A stretch of 64,000 bases of DNA, taken from positions 744,001 through 808,000 of the forward strand of contig NZ_JACBZS010000001.1 in assembly GCF_013408305.1 (NCBI RefSeq). Reading direction: 5' to 3'. This document shows, one piece after another, positions 9,871 through 18,057 of the stretch. Each line of letters begins with the position of its first letter. Position 1 is the stretch's first letter. The translations under genes were made by a program, and so were the position numbers. A model generated the notes under the pieces. That model was not told where the DNA came from. It saw only the letters and a list, made by a program, of their open reading frames with translations, and did not search any database. This stretch comes from Naumannella cuiyingiana (lineage in GTDB: Bacteria; Actinomycetota; Actinomycetes; Propionibacteriales; Propionibacteriaceae).

Positions 9871-11718
9871 ATGGAAGAGTTCGACTTCGTGATCGTCGGC
9901 TCGGGCGCCGGCGGCGGTCCCCTGGCAGCCAACCTGGCCCTGGCCGGGCACAGCGTGCTCGTGTTGGAGGCCGGTGACGATCACGACTGCGCCTACTACG
10001 ACCTGCCGATCTTCCACGCCCAGGCGAGCGAGGATCCGCACCTGCGGTGGGACTACTTCGTGCGGCACTACCCCGACCGGGAGCGCTCCGAGCGCGATCC
10101 CAAGTTCACCGCCGAGCGCGACGGGGTGCTCTACCCGCGCGGCGCGACGATCGGCGGCAGCACCGCGGTCTCGGCCATGATCAATCTCTACCCGCACAAT
10201 GCCGACTGGCAACGCATCGCCGATCTCACCGGGGATCGGAGCTGGTCGCCGGAGCGGATGCGTGAGCTCTACACCGAACGGATCGAGCGTTGGCGCGATC
10301 CGACCCGCGATTTCGCCACGCGGCCCGAGCACGAGCCCGACCCCGCCCGGCACGGCTATGCGGGCTGGCTCGGCGTGACTCGGGCGAACCCGGCGGTCGG
10401 CAACCGCGAACCGATGTTCATCGACGTGATCAACACGATGGACGAGGCGGCGCGCGAGGAGCTGCCGGCCCCGCCGGAGGGGATGGACTGGCCGCTGGAC
10501 CCGAACGACTGGCGGGTGGTCGACGCGCACGGGGAGGGCATGGCATTCATCCCGGTCGCGGTGTCCCACGGCGCGCGCAATGGCGCCCGGGAGCGGCTGC
10601 TGGAGGCAGCGCAGCGGGCCGGGGACAAGCTGACCATCCGCTCGCACAGTCTCGCGACCAGGATCGACATCGTCGACGGCCGCGCGGTCGGCGTGGAGTA
10701 TCTGCGCGGGGCGCACCTGTATCGCGCCGATCCCGCCGCCGGGAACGATCGGGAAGGTACGCCGACCCGGCACACCGTCGCGGCCCGCAACGAGGTGATC
10801 GTCTGCGCCGGCGCCTTCAACACCCCGCAGTTGTTGAAGCTGTCGGGCGTCGGGCCGCTGGACGAGCTGGCCGAGCACGGCATCGCGGTGGTGGCCGACC
10901 TGCCGGGCGTGGGGGCGAATCTGCAGGACCGCTACGAGGTCAGCGTGGTGTCGCGGCTCACCCGCGACTATCCGGTGTTCGACGGGTCGGACCTCGACGC
11001 ACCGGGCCCCGGGCAGGAGCCGGACCGGCTCTTCGCGGAGTGGCGCGATCACCGGGACGGGCCGTTCACGACGAACGGGTCGCTCGCGGCGTACCTGAAG
11101 CGCTCGAGCGTGGCCGGGAAGGATCCGGACCTGATCGTCTTCTCGCTGCCGGTGCAGTTCCGCGGCTACTACCCGGGCTATTCGGTGGACTTCCGGGCCC
11201 GGCACGACGCCGTCACCTTCGTCATCCTGAAGGGACACACCGACAACCGGGCCGGGACGGTACGCCTGCGCTCGGCCGACCCGCTCGATACCCCCATGAT
11301 CGACTTCCGCTATTTCGACACCGGCGACGGGGATTGGCGGGCGGATCTGACGGCGGTCGCCGAGGGCGTGGACTTCGCCCGGCGGCTGCGGGACCGGCTC
11401 GGCGACCTGGTTGCCGAGGAGCTGGTGCCGGGCGCCGAGGTGGCCGGCCGGGATGCCGTGGAGGATTTCGTCCGGGACCAGGCGTGGGGTCATCACGCCT
11501 CGTGCAGCGCCCCGATCGGCGCCGCCGACGACCCGATGGCGGTGCTGGACGGCGACTTCCGGGTGCGCGGGGTGCAGGGCTTGCGGGTGGTCGACGCGTC
11601 GGTCTTCCCCCGGATCCCGGGGTTGTTCATCGCCTCGGCCGTCTATCTGGTCGCGGAGAAGGCCTCGGAGGTGCTGCTGGCGCAGTACCCGCCTCAGCCG
11701 AAGGCCAGCAGCAGGTAG
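9871..11718 (+). CDS. GMC family oxidoreductase
   Basis: 615 residues. The N-terminal Rossmann FAD motif is VIVGSGAGGGPLAANLALAG, followed by LVLEAGDD. GMC signature elements are GATIGGSTAVSAMINLYP and AGAFNTPQLLKLSGVGP. The C-terminal active site is WGHHASCSAPIG, with the catalytic His-His, and VVDASVFPRIPGLFIASAVYLVAEKA closes the FAD fold. It oxidises an alcohol; choline, glucose and cholesterol-like substrates are all possible. A TAGGGT box lies 6 nt before the ATG, indicating a leaderless mRNA. Its 3' end overlaps the convergent serine hydrolase gene by 25 bp. Confidence 0.9.
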   Translation: MEEFDFVIVGSGAGGGPLAANLALAGHSVLVLEAGDDHDCAYYDLPIFHAQASEDPHLRWDYFVRHYPDRERSERDPKFTAERDGVLYPRGATIGGSTAVSAMINLYPHNADWQRIADLTGDRSWSPERMRELYTERIERWRDPTRDFATRPEHEPDPARHGYAGWLGVTRANPAVGNREPMFIDVINTMDEAAREELPAPPEGMDWPLDPNDWRVVDAHGEGMAFIPVAVSHGARNGARERLLEAAQRAGDKLTIRSHSLATRIDIVDGRAVGVEYLRGAHLYRADPAAGNDREGTPTRHTVAARNEVIVCAGAFNTPQLLKLSGVGPLDELAEHGIAVVADLPGVGANLQDRYEVSVVSRLTRDYPVFDGSDLDAPGPGQEPDRLFAEWRDHRDGPFTTNGSLAAYLKRSSVAGKDPDLIVFSLPVQFRGYYPGYSVDFRARHDAVTFVILKGHTDNRAGTVRLRSADPLDTPMIDFRYFDTGDGDWRADLTAVAEGVDFARRLRDRLGDLVAEELVPGAEVAGRDAVEDFVRDQAWGHHASCSAPIGAADDPMAVLDGDFRVRGVQGLRVVDASVFPRIPGLFIASAVYLVAEKASEVLLAQYPPQPKASSR

Positions 11719-13274
11719 CCGAGCGCGGCGAGCCCGATCAGCAGCGACGGGACGCCGAACCACGCGCCGCGGTCGATCCAGCGGCCTGCCGCGGCGCGCC
11801 GCGCGGTGGCGACGACTGCCGCGAGCGTCACGCCCGCGATCACGCCCCACGCGATGCCGGGCACGAACTGCCAGGGACCGGTGAGGGCGACCAGCGTGAG
11901 GCCGGCCGCCGCCCAGGCGGAGACGTCGACCGCGGCGAGGCGGGTCGGCGGGCGGCGGCGCAGCAGCCCGAGGAACAGCGGCGTGAGGAAGATCAGCCCG
12001 ATCGCGACCGGAACCAGCCCGCCGATGGTGAACCGCGGCCCGTTCGACGGTTCGGTGCTGCCGGTGACCAGCCGGATCCCCATCAGGTCGATGGTGGCGT
12101 CCTGGTCGGGGGCCGCGCCGTGGTCGGAGAACACGATGGCGGCGACCCCGCGCTGCCGGTCGAGCGCGAGCATCGTCCTGGTGCCGGCGGTCGCCCCGTT
12201 GTGCCAGACCACGGCTGCGCCGTTGACCTCGGCGAGCTGCCAGGCCAGCCCGGCCTCCTCACCGATCGGCCCGTCGACCGGGTCCATCGCGGCGGCGCCG
12301 GGCGCGGTGCCGTCGAGCAGTGCCCGGGCGTAGCGGGTGAGATCGGCGAGCGTGGTCCGCGTGGACGTCCCGGCGGGCGCGAACGCCTCGCCCCACCACG
12401 GCCCGACGCCCCAGCCCGGCGCCGTGTGCGGGCGGGCCGCGGGGGCGGCCGGCTCGTCGAGGGCGAGGGACGTGGCGGTCATCCCGAGCGGGTCGAGCAG
12501 CCGCTGGCGAAGCAGCGTCGGGTAGTCGCTGCCGGCGGCTCGGGCCACGGTGTGCCCGAGCAGGGACATGCCGAGATTGGAGTAGGCCCGCTGGCCGCGT
12601 CCCGACAGCGGCACATCGCGCAACCAGTTGATCATGGTCGCGGTGTCCACGCCACGGTAGGGATTGCCGCCGAGCATCGGCAGACCGTCGGGGGCGTAGA
12701 AATCAGGGCGCGTGACGAGCTGCGGCGGCAGGGACGGCAGCCCGGAGGTGTGGGTGGCGAGTTCGAGGGGCGTGAGGGAGCCGGCGGGCGTGCCGACCAG
12801 CTCGGGCATCCAGCGTTCGACCGGCGCGTCGAGCTCGATCTCGCCGCGCTCGACCGCATCGGCCAGCAGGTTGCCGGTGAAGGTCTTGGTGACCGACCCG
12901 AGCTCGAAGCTCGTGTCGGGCCCGGGCAGGAAGCCGTCGCCGATCGCGGCCGTGCTCACCCGACCGTTCGCGATCCGGGCGATCGCCAGGCTGCCCAGCC
13001 CCCGCCCGTCGCCGGCGACGGTGCGGGCATCGGCGGCGAGCCGGAGATCCCCCGAGTCCCGGGGGCCGAGGACCGGGCGAGGGATGATCGCCACGGCGGC
13101 CAGCACGCCGACCACCAGGCAGGCCACGAGAACCGCGAGCGCGCGCCCGCGACGCGGCCTTCCGGAACCTGGCCTTCCGGGATCTGGCCTGCCGGGACCC
13201 GGCCTGCCGGGACCTGGCCTGGCGGGGCCTGGCCTGCCGGGACCCGATGTGCGGCGACGTGACGGACTCATCAT
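11694..13274 (-). CDS. membrane-anchored serine hydrolase, class C beta-lactamase family
   Basis: 526 residues. A Gly/Pro/Arg repeat of about 40 residues precedes one membrane segment (ALAVLVACLVVGVLAAVAII). The extracytoplasmic domain has SVTK as the SxxK nucleophile motif (FELGSVTKTFTGN), AYSNLG as the YxN motif and WHNGATAG in place of KTG. Several hydrophobic helices make up the last 120 residues. The fold covers peptidases, esterases and D-aminopeptidases; HNG instead of KTG argues against a true beta-lactamase. The gene starts 1 bp after the ArsR-like gene, so the two are coupled. Confidence 0.85.
   Translation of the reverse strand: MMSPSRRRTSGPGRPGPARPGPGRPGPGRPDPGRPGSGRPRRGRALAVLVACLVVGVLAAVAIIPRPVLGPRDSGDLRLAADARTVAGDGRGLGSLAIARIANGRVSTAAIGDGFLPGPDTSFELGSVTKTFTGNLLADAVERGEIELDAPVERWMPELVGTPAGSLTPLELATHTSGLPSLPPQLVTRPDFYAPDGLPMLGGNPYRGVDTATMINWLRDVPLSGRGQRAYSNLGMSLLGHTVARAAGSDYPTLLRQRLLDPLGMTATSLALDEPAAPAARPHTAPGWGVGPWWGEAFAPAGTSTRTTLADLTRYARALLDGTAPGAAAMDPVDGPIGEEAGLAWQLAEVNGAAVVWHNGATAGTRTMLALDRQRGVAAIVFSDHGAAPDQDATIDLMGIRLVTGSTEPSNGPRFTIGGLVPVAIGLIFLTPLFLGLLRRRPPTRLAAVDVSAWAAAGLTLVALTGPWQFVPGIAWGVIAGVTLAAVVATARRAAAGRWIDRGAWFGVPSLLIGLAALGYLLLAFG
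13158..13253 (-). repeat. 15-bp coding tandem repeat in serine hydrolase N-terminus
   Basis: About six imperfect copies of a 15-bp unit (core CTGGCCTGCCGGGAC on the plus strand) encode the pentapeptide RPGPG/RPDPG/RPGSG before the transmembrane helix. The copies differ at only a few positions, so slippage can change the linker length. The cytoplasmic stretch is basic and rich in proline and glycine. Confidence 0.75.
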
Positions 13275-13275
13275 T

Positions 13276-13809
13276 TCACTCCACCCCCGCGAGAACGGCG
13301 ATCAACAACGGCACGATCCGGGTGACCGGCACCTCGTAGTGGCCGCGGGAAAGTGACTGCAGCCAGCCGGCCGCGACCAGGGTGCGCAGGTGGTGGTGCA
13401 ACTGCCCGCTCGTGCCGAGGCCGTCGATCGCGCCGAGCTCGGCGGTGCTGCGCGCTCCCGCCAGCACGGCATGCAAGATCCGGAGGCGGACCGGGTTGCC
13501 GAGCGCGTCCAGGCGGCCCGCGGCCACCCGCCAGTCGGCGCCCAACACCTGCTCGGCCGGGCGTACCCACTGCCAACGCACCGGATCGCCATCGCCCACC
13601 CGGAGGCTCCCCGCGAACCCGAGCGCCCCGCCGGCCAACCCGAGGGCGTCCAGTCCATCGACCATCCAGTGCTCGGTCGTCTCGGCCCCCCGCTCGTCGG
13701 GGGGCACGGACGTGCCGTCGGCCGGGGACGCGGAGGCGGCCCGTTCGGCGGCCTCGCGCAGCTCGGCCACTGCCTTCTCGAGCGCCGCCACCCGGTCCTC
13801 CAATTCCAT
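13276..13809 (-). CDS. ArsR-like winged-helix regulator
   Basis: 177 residues. The N-terminus (MELEDRVAALEKAVAELREAAERA) is a short coiled coil. The central-to-C-terminal region is an ArsR-type winged helix: LDALGNPVRLRILHAVLAG, then STAELGAIDGLGTSGQLHHHLRTLVAAGWL, then SRGHYEVP as wing. No metal-binding cysteines are present, so it is not a classical metal sensor. It is coupled to the serine hydrolase downstream and probably controls that operon through the inverted repeat over its own start codon. The inducer is unknown. Confidence 0.82.
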   Translation of the reverse strand: MELEDRVAALEKAVAELREAAERAASASPADGTSVPPDERGAETTEHWMVDGLDALGLAGGALGFAGSLRVGDGDPVRWQWVRPAEQVLGADWRVAAGRLDALGNPVRLRILHAVLAGARSTAELGAIDGLGTSGQLHHHLRTLVAAGWLQSLSRGHYEVPVTRIVPLLIAVLAGVE

Positions 13810-13833
13810 AACATCGATAATACGTGTTTATGG
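13806..13833 (-). promoter_or_regulatory. inverted repeat over -10 box and start codon of arsR-like gene
   Basis: CCATAA (13806-13811) and TTATGG (13828-13833) form a dyad that includes the ATG of the regulator (13807-13809). On the minus strand TATTAT (13817-13822) is a strong -10 box ending 7 nt before the ATG, so the mRNA is probably leaderless. A repressor bound here would cover promoter and start together. Confidence 0.55.
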
Positions 13834-13852
13834 AGTTTCGGCAAGGCCCGGC

Positions 13853-14320
13853 TCAGGCGGCGATCTCTCCGGTGTCCGGATCGATCCGCTCACCCTCCTC
13901 CGTGCGCAGCGCCGGATCGGTCGCGGCGGTCGCCTCCTCGTTCGCGATCTCTGCCGGCCTCGGCTCGACCCGCACCTTCCGGAAGTTGGCCGTGCCGTGG
14001 TTCAGGTCGTGACCGACCACATCGGCGTTGAGGACCAGGCGCTCGCGGTCCTCGCCCTCCTTGGTCTGCCACTGCTCGGTCCGCAGCCGGCCCTCGACGA
14101 CCACGGGCTCGCCCTTGCCGAGCGAACCGCCGACATTCCACGCCAGCCGCCCGAAGCACTTCACGGTCAGCCAGGTGGTCGGCAGGTCGGACCACTCGCC
14201 ATCGCGCCGGCTGCGCGGGGTGCTCCCCAGCCGGAACGACGCGACCCGAATCCCGCCGGTCGTGTCCTTCACCTCGATCGGCCCGCCGACGCGGCCGGTC
14301 AGGGTCACTCGTGCCTCCAT
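13853..14320 (-). CDS. ssb: single-stranded DNA-binding protein
   Basis: 155 residues beginning MEARVTLTGRVGGPIEVKDT, an OB fold of the SSB family with the conserved FRLGST, DLPTTWLTVKCFGRLAWNVGGSLGKGEPVVVEGRLRTEQW and ERLVLNADVVGHDL segments. The C-terminus is acidic (EEGERIDPDTGEIAA) but lacks the DDDIPF-like tip of the main replicative SSB, so this may be the second, SsbB-like paralogue common in actinobacteria. The longer frame upstream is rejected because family homology begins at ATG 14320. The GTPase genes lie upstream on the same strand. Confidence 0.88.
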   Translation of the reverse strand: MEARVTLTGRVGGPIEVKDTTGGIRVASFRLGSTPRSRRDGEWSDLPTTWLTVKCFGRLAWNVGGSLGKGEPVVVEGRLRTEQWQTKEGEDRERLVLNADVVGHDLNHGTANFRKVRVEPRPAEIANEEATAATDPALRTEEGERIDPDTGEIAA

Positions 14321-14411
14321 GTCTCGCTCCTCCTCGCCACCGGCCCGGACACCCGGGCTCATCGAGACAGTTGGGCGGTGCGGCGCGCGTTTTGTCGGAC
14401 GTGCGCCGATC

Positions 14412-14448
14412 TGTGGACAACTCGGTGCGGTCGGCGGCCTGTGGACAA
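14412..14448. promoter_or_regulatory. two DnaA boxes upstream of ssb
   Basis: TGTGGACAA occurs at 14412-14420 and again at 14440-14448 in the same orientation, 28 bp apart. Both are exact copies of the actinobacterial DnaA box TTGTCCACA on the opposite strand. They lie between the GTPase stop and the ssb start in a non-coding gap. DnaA-ATP could regulate ssb, or the site could titrate DnaA. No dnaA, dnaN or AT-rich unwinding region is nearby, so this is not an origin. Confidence 0.6.
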
Positions 14449-14481
14449 CGGATACGTTCCGGCGGGAACGAGCGACGTCCC

Positions 14482-16101
14482 TCAGGACGCGGCCTGCGCG
14501 GCGGCGTCGCGCGCGATGGCGTACCGCTCGAGTTCGGCATTGACCGGGTCGACGATGTCGGTACGCGCGACCGCCCCGACCGAGCGCCGCAGCGCCTGAC
14601 CGGCCGCGGCGCGGCGCCGCCGGGCACCGACCTCCACGCCGATCCGGGACAGGCCCGCCAGGACGAGCCCGGCCAACACCCCGCCGACGGCCAGCACGGT
14701 CGGCGCCGGGAAACCCCACCAGGTCACCGGCGGCAGCGGCGGCAACTGCAGATAGAGCAGCACGAAACCGATCCCGAGCCAGCCCAGCCCGGCCAGCACG
14801 GCCGCCACCAGCAGCCACTGCAGTACCCGCAGGATCCGCCACCAGACCGGGACCCGATCGACGCCGAGATCGGTCGTCGCCACCGCGCGGTCGAGATCGT
14901 CGGCCAACCGGTCCTCGCTTCGGCGCGCGGCGGCGCGCACGGAATCGCGCCACGGCCGCGCGAGCCCCTCGGTGGCCTCGCCGACCAGCGCCCGGATCGC
15001 GCTGTCGACCCGCGCCCGCTCCACCCCCGCGGTCGCCGGCAACGAACTGCGCGACACCTCCGCGGGCGCGATCTCCTTCGACCGCCGCCGGCCGACGCCC
15101 AGCCCGAGCCGCAGCCGCTTCAGCGGATCGGGCCGGAAGCGTCCCAGCCAGGCGAGCGCGGGCCAGCCGGTCGCGAGCGCGCCGCGATGCCGCCACGCGC
15201 CGGCCACGGCCTCGGTCACGGCGGGTACGCCGGCGGCCGCCGCGAGCTGACGCTCCAGCTCGCGCACCGGGCCCCGGCCCAGCTTCGGCGCCGGCGCCGC
15301 GCCGCCCTGCTCCAGCAGCTCCCGGGCCGCCTCGGCGACATCGGCGCTCAACCGGCTGGCGACCAGACGCTTCTCCGCGACCCGGCGGGCCAGCCGCTCG
15401 CGGAGCCGATCCACGCCCTCGCCGGTGGTCGCGCTGACCGCGAACACCTCGACCCCGGACAGGCCCTCCCGGGCCAGCAACCGGCGTAGATCATCGACCA
15501 TCGCCTTCCGCTCGCGATCCTCCAGCCGGTCGACCTGATTCAGGACGATGATCATCTGCTCGGCCTGCCGGGCCAGCGGGACCAGATAGTCGCGGTGCAG
15601 GGCAGCGTCGGCGTACTTCTGCGGGTCGACCACCCAGACCAGCGCGTCGACCAGTTCGACGAGCCGGTCGACCTCGGCGCGGTGGGCGCGCTCGGTCGAG
15701 TCGTGATCGGGCAGGTCCAACAGCACAAGATCATCGAGCCCGGCCCCGCCGCGCTGGCCGAGCGCGTGCCGCTGGCGTACCGACAGCCAGTCCAACAGCT
15801 CCTCGGCAGAGTCCTCGCCGAAGGTGACCGCCATCGCCTCCGAGGTGGTCGGGCGGCGCACCCCGGGCACGGCCAACTCGGCGCCGGCGAGCGCATTGAA
15901 CAGCGAGGACTTGCCCGAGCCCGTGGCCCCGGCCAGCGCCACGACGGTGGCATCGCCGGAGATCCGCTGTCGCTGACCGACCCGGGCGAGCAGCGCGCGC
16001 GACCGCGCCAGCAGCTCCTCGTCGAGCCGCCCCGAGCTCTCCTCCACGGCGGCGGTCAGCGCCTTCACCCGATCCGCCAGGCCGACCCGCCTGCGGCTCA
16101 T
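14482..16101 (-). CDS. YfjP/dynamin-like GTPase with C-terminal membrane hairpin
   Basis: 539 residues. G1 is GATGSGKSS near residue 55, the G3 region is LLDLPDHDS, and G4 is NQVD. Two hydrophobic segments about 160 residues before the end (VLQWLLVAAVLAGLGWLGIG; VLAVGGVLAGLVLAGLS) form a membrane hairpin. ATG 16101 overlaps the stop of the upstream GTPase gene (ATGA) and has SD GAGGAG, so the two are translationally coupled. Two GTPases encoded back to back resemble bacterial dynamin pairs acting as heteromers on the membrane, but the role of this pair is not established from the sequence. Confidence 0.85.
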   Translation of the reverse strand: MSRRRVGLADRVKALTAAVEESSGRLDEELLARSRALLARVGQRQRISGDATVVALAGATGSGKSSLFNALAGAELAVPGVRRPTTSEAMAVTFGEDSAEELLDWLSVRQRHALGQRGGAGLDDLVLLDLPDHDSTERAHRAEVDRLVELVDALVWVVDPQKYADAALHRDYLVPLARQAEQMIIVLNQVDRLEDRERKAMVDDLRRLLAREGLSGVEVFAVSATTGEGVDRLRERLARRVAEKRLVASRLSADVAEAARELLEQGGAAPAPKLGRGPVRELERQLAAAAGVPAVTEAVAGAWRHRGALATGWPALAWLGRFRPDPLKRLRLGLGVGRRRSKEIAPAEVSRSSLPATAGVERARVDSAIRALVGEATEGLARPWRDSVRAAARRSEDRLADDLDRAVATTDLGVDRVPVWWRILRVLQWLLVAAVLAGLGWLGIGFVLLYLQLPPLPPVTWWGFPAPTVLAVGGVLAGLVLAGLSRIGVEVGARRRRAAAGQALRRSVGAVARTDIVDPVNAELERYAIARDAAAQAAS

Positions 16102-18005
16102 CGCCACTCCTCGCGGGCCTGGCCCTCACGCTCGATGGGCCCGCCGCGTTCGATGGGCTCGCGCTCGATCGGATCTGGCACCAGCTCGGCCTCGACGACC
16201 TCGCCGGGCGGCAACCCGGGGAACCACGGATCGGCGACGGGCTCACCGGTGGTCAGCTCGCCGACCGTGCCGCCGGCCGCGACCGCGGCGGGAGCAGAGT
16301 CATGGCCGCCGACGCTGGCCCCGACGGCGGCCACGGCCTCCCGGATCGCCGCCGCCTGCTCCGGGCGTACCCCCTGCTGGTCGAGCACCGCGTGGAACCT
16401 GCCCAGCTCGGTCGCCAGCAGCGCCTCGGTCCGGGCGTCAAGATCATCCTTGGCCTTCTTGGCCAGCCGGCGTACCGCATCGTCGCCGAAGACCGCCTCC
16501 AGCACCCGCTGCGCGAGCACCGCGGTACCACCGGCGACGCCGATCTCCGCGCCGACCAGGCCGCCGGTCTGGGAGAAGACGATGATCATCAACGCGACGC
16601 CGACGCCGTTCACGCCGAGCGCGAGGAAGCGAGCGCGGGAGCGCCGGCCCATCCCCTCGTCGGCGACCAGATCGAGTACGCCGCCCTGCCACTCGCGGAT
16701 CATCCGGCCGACGGCCTCCCCGTAGTCGCGCGAGGCGCGGGCAAGATCGTCGCGGGTCGAGGCGAGCACGGCGCGGCCGCCGGGGTGGGCGGCCCAGGCC
16801 GATTCGGTACGCTCGGCCGCCGCCTCGCCCTCGGCGCGGACCAGCGCCTCCAGGCCGGATTCCACCGCGAGCTTCACATTGTCGGCCTCCGGCGGCTGGC
16901 CGCGGAAGAAGGCGCCGACCCGGTCGCGCAGCCAACCCACCCGTTGCTCCAGTGCGCGGAAGAACTCTCCCGTTCCGACGAAGTCGTGCCAGCGCTGCAG
17001 CACCTCCCCGCGCAGCAGCGTCCCGTCCGCGGACTGCACCGCGACGCTGCGCGCGGCCTCGGCGAAATGGGCGTCGGCCTCGGCCCGCAACTGCGCGATC
17101 ACGTCGGCCTGCTCGTCGATCGCGTCCGCGACCGCGGGTGCTCGCCGAAGCTGGGCGCCGATCGCGCCGGCCAGGGTCTGCTCGACCAGCCGCTGCCGGG
17201 ACGCGTGATCGGCGGCGAGCCCGGCCAGCCAGTCGCGGATCGGCGAGACCGCCGAGTCGGGCAACAGGCCGTCGGCGCCGACCCTGGTCTCCGGCACGGC
17301 GAACAGCGGCGAATCGGCCAGCCCGCGCTCGGTCATCATCTGCCCCAGGTGTGGGGGCACCTCGGCCATCGCGGCGGGCGGCACCCGGTCGACCACGACG
17401 GCGACGGCGGCGCTGCGGTCGGCCGCGGCCAGCAGGAAGTCCCAGGGGACCGCATCGGCGTACCGGGCGGCCGAGGTGACGAACAGCCACAGGTCCGCCG
17501 CGGCGAGCAACTGCCCGGCGAGCACGCGATTCTCCTCGACCACCGAATCGATGTCGGGGGCGTCGAGGATCGCCAGGCCGGGCGGGATGCTGGGCTCGGC
17601 GACGAGTTGGAGCGAGTGGGTGTCGGCGGTGGCCCCGGCCGAGCGGGCGAGGCCGGGCAGGATGCGGTCACCGGTGAACGCGTCGGCATCGGCGGGGTTG
17701 TGCACCAGGACGGGCGCCCGGGTGGTGGGCCGGATCACGCCGGGCCGGGTGACCTCGCGCCCGACCAACGAATTGACCAGGGTCGACTTGCCGGCGCCGG
17801 TCGAGCCACCGACCACCGCGAGCAGCGGCCCGTCGAGGCGGGCCAGCCGCGGCAGCACGTAATCGTCGAGCTGGCCGGCAAGCTCGGCGGCGCTACGCCG
17901 GGCGGACGCGGCATCGGGCAGCGGCAGGGGCAGGTACGCCGTGGCCAGCGCGTCGCGCAACGCGACCAGCGGCGCGGCCACCGGTGGTTCGGTGCTGCTC
18001 GTCAT
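16098..18005 (-). CDS. dynamin-family GTPase with membrane segments
   Basis: 635 residues. G1 is VVGGSTGAGKSTLVNSLVG near residue 65, G2 includes RPTTRAP, G3 is LAILDAPDIDS and G4 is VVDRVPP. A helical stalk region follows, then hydrophobic segments (FLALGVNGVGVALMIIVFSQ; LVGAEIGVAGGTAVLAQRVL) about 175 residues before the end. ATG 18005 fits the family start; an upstream frame extension would run into the PrsW-like gene. It is coupled to the second GTPase by an ATGA overlap. Likely a membrane-remodelling or membrane-guarding GTPase. Confidence 0.85.
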   Translation of the reverse strand: MTSSTEPPVAAPLVALRDALATAYLPLPLPDAASARRSAAELAGQLDDYVLPRLARLDGPLLAVVGGSTGAGKSTLVNSLVGREVTRPGVIRPTTRAPVLVHNPADADAFTGDRILPGLARSAGATADTHSLQLVAEPSIPPGLAILDAPDIDSVVEENRVLAGQLLAAADLWLFVTSAARYADAVPWDFLLAAADRSAAVAVVVDRVPPAAMAEVPPHLGQMMTERGLADSPLFAVPETRVGADGLLPDSAVSPIRDWLAGLAADHASRQRLVEQTLAGAIGAQLRRAPAVADAIDEQADVIAQLRAEADAHFAEAARSVAVQSADGTLLRGEVLQRWHDFVGTGEFFRALEQRVGWLRDRVGAFFRGQPPEADNVKLAVESGLEALVRAEGEAAAERTESAWAAHPGGRAVLASTRDDLARASRDYGEAVGRMIREWQGGVLDLVADEGMGRRSRARFLALGVNGVGVALMIIVFSQTGGLVGAEIGVAGGTAVLAQRVLEAVFGDDAVRRLAKKAKDDLDARTEALLATELGRFHAVLDQQGVRPEQAAAIREAVAAVGASVGGHDSAPAAVAAGGTVGELTTGEPVADPWFPGLPPGEVVEAELVPDPIEREPIERGGPIEREGQAREEWR

Positions 18006-18057
18006 GACGCCTCCTCGCCCATCTCGCGGGCGCGGGCCCATGCCGACGCCTCGCCGA

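Noticed and set aside
9442-11850. 802-codon minus-strand frame covering the GMC oxidoreductase
   Set aside because: Only its last 121 codons (zinc finger protein) have family similarity; the rest is the antisense shadow of a real gene.
14401-14460. Replication origin at the DnaA boxes
   Set aside because: Only two boxes, no AT-rich region, and no dnaA/dnaN/gyrB nearby.
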